This document shows, one piece after another, positions 4,242 to 7,247 of a DNA stretch of 7,247 nucleotides. The first letter of the stretch is position 1. Each line of letters starts with the position of its first letter. Both the position numbers and the translations under genes were made by a program. The stretch lies in the NCBI GenBank assembly GCA_041917975.1, contig JAYRWN010000290.1:1-7247 (forward strand). The letters run 5' to 3'. The notes below the pieces were generated by a model. The model ran no database searches, was not told the DNA's origin, and saw only the letters and a program-made list of their open reading frames with translations. The stretch is from JAYRWN01 sp041917975 (GTDB lineage Bacteria; Bacteroidota; Bacteroidia; Chitinophagales; Saprospiraceae).

Positions 4242-7109
4242 GTGAAAAAATCGCCGCCAACCATGGATTATATCGAAATTTTTGGGGCAAAAGCACACAA
4301 TCTGAAGAATATAGACCTCAAAATCCCCAAAAATAAACTGGTCGTCATCACCGGCATTAGTGGCAGTGGCAAATCTTCTTTAGCCTTTGACACCATTTTC
4401 GCCGAGGGTCAACGGCGGTATATGGAGACATTTTCCGCCTATGCCCGTCAGTTTATGGGCAAAATGGAGCGACCGGACGTAGAGCTCATCCAAGGGCTTA
4501 GTCCGGTTATATCTATTGAACAAAAAACAACAGCCTGGAATCCCCGCTCTACTGTGGGCACAATAACCGAATTATATGATTTTATCCGACTCTTATACGC
4601 TCGGGCTGGAGAAGCCTATTCGTATGTTACCGGAAAAAAAATGGTGCGTTATAGTGAAAATCAAATGTTGGATAATATACTTCACCACTTTCAAGGCAAA
4701 AAAATAGTCTTATTAGCACCTCTGGTCCGGGCTCGGAAAGGACACTATCGCGAGCTATTCGATCAAATACGGAAACAGGGGTATTCAAAGGTTCGTGTAG
4801 ATGGCGAGATAATTGACCTTAAGCCGGGTTTACAAGTGGACAGGTATAAGACACACGACATTGAAGTAGTGATCGATCGTTTGCAGGTGCAGGAGGAAAA
4901 GCGCGATCGACTCTCCAGCTCATTACAGACGGCGCTAAAGTTAGGTCAGGATATGGTGTTCGTGCAGCTGCATGATACTGATAAGGTGCAACCTTACAGC
5001 AAACACCTCATGTGTGCCGAATCAGGCATTAGTTATGAAGAACCTTCTCCCAACACCTTTTCTTTCAATTCACCTTATGGATCTTGTCCGTCTTGTCATG
5101 GCTTAGGCAGTATTAATCAGGTGGATATGGACAAAGTTATTCCGGATGATACCAAATCCATTGCTGAAATAGGTATCGCTCCTTTTGGAGAAGTCCGGGA
5201 TAACCTGACTTTTAAACAATTGGAGGCGATAGCTAAAGCCTTCAAATTTAATTTCAACACACCTATAAAAAAAATTCCTGCTGATGCTCTACACATTATA
5301 TTATATGGAGGTAGTGACAAATTCGAAGTAGACCTGCGTTATAGTAAACATGACTTTAGTTATAACCTGGCCACTGAAGGCCTGGTCAATATGCTGGCCC
5401 GGTGGTATAACGATACGACCTCAGAAAAAATACGGGCCTGGGCTGCCGATTTTATGACCGTCAACCTTTGCCCTGATTGTCAGGGGTTCCGCCTTAAAAA
5501 AGAATCCCTGTACTTCAAAGTGCATAATAAACACATTGGAGAGTTATCCGCTATGGACTTGTCAGAACTACAGCAGTGGTTCCTCAACCTGGAGCAACAT
5601 CTGTCCACCCGTCAAAAAGCCATCGCCCACGATGTGATCAAAGAAATCCAAATGCGTTTGGGCTTTCTGATGCACGTCGGCCTAGACTATTTACAGATGA
5701 ACCGTCCGGCCAATACCTTAAGTGGTGGTGAATCCCAACGCACCCGACTGGCTACACAAATTGGCTCACAACTCACCGGTATTACTTATATCCTGGATGA
5801 GCCTAGCATAGGGTTACATCCGCGCGACAATCACCGGCTCATCCACGCCCTGCAGGACCTTACCGCCATCGGCAATACCGTAGTAGTGGTAGAACACGAT
5901 AAAGACATCATGTTAGCCTCGGATTATTTAGTGGATTTAGGTCCGGGCGCAGGCATACATGGCGGGCATGTCGTCGCTTCAGCTGTACCGAGTCAATTCA
6001 TCCACAGCGAAGGGGTCACCGCCCAATACCTGGATCGCCGAAAAAAAATTCCCATTCCGGCTGAACGGAATCCAGGTAACGGCCAATTCTTGACCTTGAA
6101 AGGTGCTAGTGGTAATAATTTAAAAAATATCAATATCAAATTCCCACTGGGATGCCTGATTTGCATTACCGGTGTGTCCGGAAGTGGTAAATCATCGCTC
6201 ATCAACGATACCTTATATCCTATCCTGCGTCAATATTTTTACGGCAGCATCCAGAAACCCTTGCCATACAAAAAAATCGAAGGCCTGGACCAGCTGGACA
6301 AGGTCATCGAAATCGACCAGTCTCCCATTGGTCGCACTCCCCGGTCTAACCCGGCTACATATACTGGCGTAATGACCGATATACGGAATTTATTTGCTAA
6401 TCTGCCGGAGTCTAAAATTCGCGGCTATACCTCCGGACGCTTTTCGTTTAATGTAAAAGGCGGGCGCTGCGAGACCTGCGAAGGCGGTGGGATGAGGGTC
6501 ATCGAGATGAATTTCTTGCCCGATGTATCCATCGAATGTGAATCCTGTTTGGGACGCCGGTATAACCGCGAAACACTGGAGGTGCTCTTTAAGGGCAAAA
6601 GCATAGCGGATGTCCTGGATATGACGGTAGAAGAAGGCGTTACTTTTTTTGAAAACATCCCGTCCATATACCGTAAACTAAAGACTCTAAATGAAGTGGG
6701 TTTAGGATATATCACCTTAGGACAACAGGCCACTACCTTATCCGGCGGAGAAGCACAACGCGTGAAGTTGTCTGAAGAACTTAGTAAAAAAGATACCGGC
6801 AAAACTATTTATATCCTGGACGAACCCACCACCGGACTCCATTTTGAGGATGTGCGTCACCTGCTGGATGTCCTTCAGAAACTGGTGCGTCGCGGCAATA
6901 CCGTCCTGGTGATAGAACATAATCTGGACGTGGTGAAAGTAGCCGATTACATCATCGACATTGGCCCGGAAGGTGGGAAACATGGTGGAAAGCTTATTGC
7001 TACCGGAGTGCCGGAAGAGATCGTTCGTCAGGCGGAAAGTTATACCGCGCAATTTCTAAAGCAGGAGATAGAGAATTCAGGAAATTCCAGTACAATTCAT
7101 ATCCAATAA
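4242..7109 (+). CDS. uvrA: Excinuclease ABC subunit UvrA
   Basis: UvrA is the damage-sensing ATPase of nucleotide excision repair; it dimerises, finds bulky lesions and loads UvrB. The 955-residue protein has two ABC modules in the usual order. Module I has Walker A GISGSGKSS (38-46), signature LSGGESQR (493-500), Walker B YILDEP (516-521) and switch His552. Module II has Walker A GVSGSGKSS (644-652), LSGGEAQR (833-840), YILDEP (857-862) and His893. The region around 130-250 (RARKGHYRELF, then THDIEVVIDRL) matches the UvrB-binding domain, so this is a repair UvrA and not the shorter UvrA2 type. The second zinc finger is complete (Cys743, 746, 766, 769). The first has Cys258, Cys282 and Cys285, but Ser261 where E. 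coli has its second Cys. The GTG at 4242 is used here; an in-frame ATG at 4263 (MDYIEIFGAKAHN) is an equally plausible start. No uvrB is nearby. Confidence 0.96.
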   Translation: MKKSPPTMDYIEIFGAKAHNLKNIDLKIPKNKLVVITGISGSGKSSLAFDTIFAEGQRRYMETFSAYARQFMGKMERPDVELIQGLSPVISIEQKTTAWNPRSTVGTITELYDFIRLLYARAGEAYSYVTGKKMVRYSENQMLDNILHHFQGKKIVLLAPLVRARKGHYRELFDQIRKQGYSKVRVDGEIIDLKPGLQVDRYKTHDIEVVIDRLQVQEEKRDRLSSSLQTALKLGQDMVFVQLHDTDKVQPYSKHLMCAESGISYEEPSPNTFSFNSPYGSCPSCHGLGSINQVDMDKVIPDDTKSIAEIGIAPFGEVRDNLTFKQLEAIAKAFKFNFNTPIKKIPADALHIILYGGSDKFEVDLRYSKHDFSYNLATEGLVNMLARWYNDTTSEKIRAWAADFMTVNLCPDCQGFRLKKESLYFKVHNKHIGELSAMDLSELQQWFLNLEQHLSTRQKAIAHDVIKEIQMRLGFLMHVGLDYLQMNRPANTLSGGESQRTRLATQIGSQLTGITYILDEPSIGLHPRDNHRLIHALQDLTAIGNTVVVVEHDKDIMLASDYLVDLGPGAGIHGGHVVASAVPSQFIHSEGVTAQYLDRRKKIPIPAERNPGNGQFLTLKGASGNNLKNINIKFPLGCLICITGVSGSGKSSLINDTLYPILRQYFYGSIQKPLPYKKIEGLDQLDKVIEIDQSPIGRTPRSNPATYTGVMTDIRNLFANLPESKIRGYTSGRFSFNVKGGRCETCEGGGMRVIEMNFLPDVSIECESCLGRRYNRETLEVLFKGKSIADVLDMTVEEGVTFFENIPSIYRKLKTLNEVGLGYITLGQQATTLSGGEAQRVKLSEELSKKDTGKTIYILDEPTTGLHFEDVRHLLDVLQKLVRRGNTVLVIEHNLDVVKVADYIIDIGPEGGKHGGKLIATGVPEEIVRQAESYTAQFLKQEIENSGNSSTIHIQ

Positions 7110-7247
7110 CCTCCTATAGGGCTCATCATTAGGCTAAAAGAGATCATCGGGCTCCCTGAAGACTATATTAAAATTGTACTTAAAGCAAATACCGGATGAT
7201 GGCGTAGTTTTGCCTTCACCCGGGAAAAGAGAGATGATTTTAAATGG
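7110..7247 (+). promoter_or_regulatory. Right-edge intergenic region with a possible promoter and gene start
   Basis: No terminator hairpin for uvrA is evident here. TAGTTTTG (7205-7212) matches the TAnnTTTG -7 consensus exactly, without a clear -33 TTTG. It is followed by the purine-rich GGGAAAAGAGAG (7222-7233) and an ATG at 7234, from which four codons are visible before the window ends; another ATG starts at 7244. A plus-strand gene may therefore begin here, but it is too short to identify. GGGCTC is repeated at 7119-7124 and 7149-7154, and CCTATAGG (7113-7120) is a small palindrome; neither has an assigned role. Confidence 0.3.

Noticed and set aside
6425..6802. A 125-codon open frame on the minus strand inside uvrA
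   Set aside because: It lies wholly within the well-supported uvrA reading frame, covers its most conserved motifs, and its translation resembles no known family. It is a shadow frame.
4242..7109. UvrA2-type or ABC drug-resistance protein instead of repair UvrA
   Set aside because: The UvrB-binding region between the first Walker A and the first zinc-finger region is present, and the length matches repair UvrA.
7113..7154. Terminator for uvrA built from the GGGCTC repeats or the CCTATAGG palindrome
   Set aside because: GGGCTC is a direct repeat rather than an inverted one, the palindrome has no loop, and no T-run follows.
1..7247. CRISPR array, insertion sequence, phage or toxin-antitoxin system
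   Set aside because: No regularly spaced repeats, transposase, integrase or paired small genes were found. The gaps between genes are short and explained by promoters and terminators.

Overview
The window looks like chromosomal DNA from a member of the Bacteroidota, possibly a Saprospirales or Chitinophagales type. This rests on four things: a secreted protein with a type IX secretion (T9SS) C-terminal sorting domain, a DUF4920 lipoprotein, a Tat-exported Gfo/Idh/MocA oxidoreductase of a kind abundant in that phylum, and -7 boxes matching TAnnTTTG, with no strong Shine-Dalgarno sequences. The lineage is an inference from gene content. No rRNA, tRNA, CRISPR array, insertion sequence or phage gene was seen.

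Layout, left to right. The left edge (1-228) holds a terminator-like hairpin for a gene lying mostly outside the window. Next comes a minus-strand DUF4920 lipoprotein gene (229-738). It is divergent from a two-gene plus-strand unit (874-1467 and 1481-1894) encoding the N-terminal and C-terminal halves of a YeeE/YedE-type sulfur-compound transporter. A 139-nt leader with an exact -7 box, a hairpin and a repeated octamer precedes a Tat-exported Gfo/Idh/MocA oxidoreductase (2034-3392). A strong, probably bidirectional terminator (3411-3450) separates that gene from a convergent minus-strand gene (3508-4095) for a small secreted protein with a fibronectin-III-like module and a T9SS sorting domain. 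Divergent from that is a complete uvrA (4242-7109). The last 138 nt carry a possible promoter for a gene that begins at or beyond the right edge.

How the genes relate. Only the two transporter halves form a clear functional unit, because together they supply the three cysteine motifs of the TsuA/YeeE fold. The DUF4920 lipoprotein shares their upstream region and may be co-regulated, but nothing in the sequence proves a partnership. The oxidoreductase, the T9SS cargo and UvrA look like independent single-gene units. The window is mostly ordinary chromosome. The points most worth a second look are the split transporter beside a cysteine-containing lipoprotein and without the usual sulfur enzymes, the leader of the oxidoreductase, and a Ser in place of a zinc-ligand Cys in UvrA.
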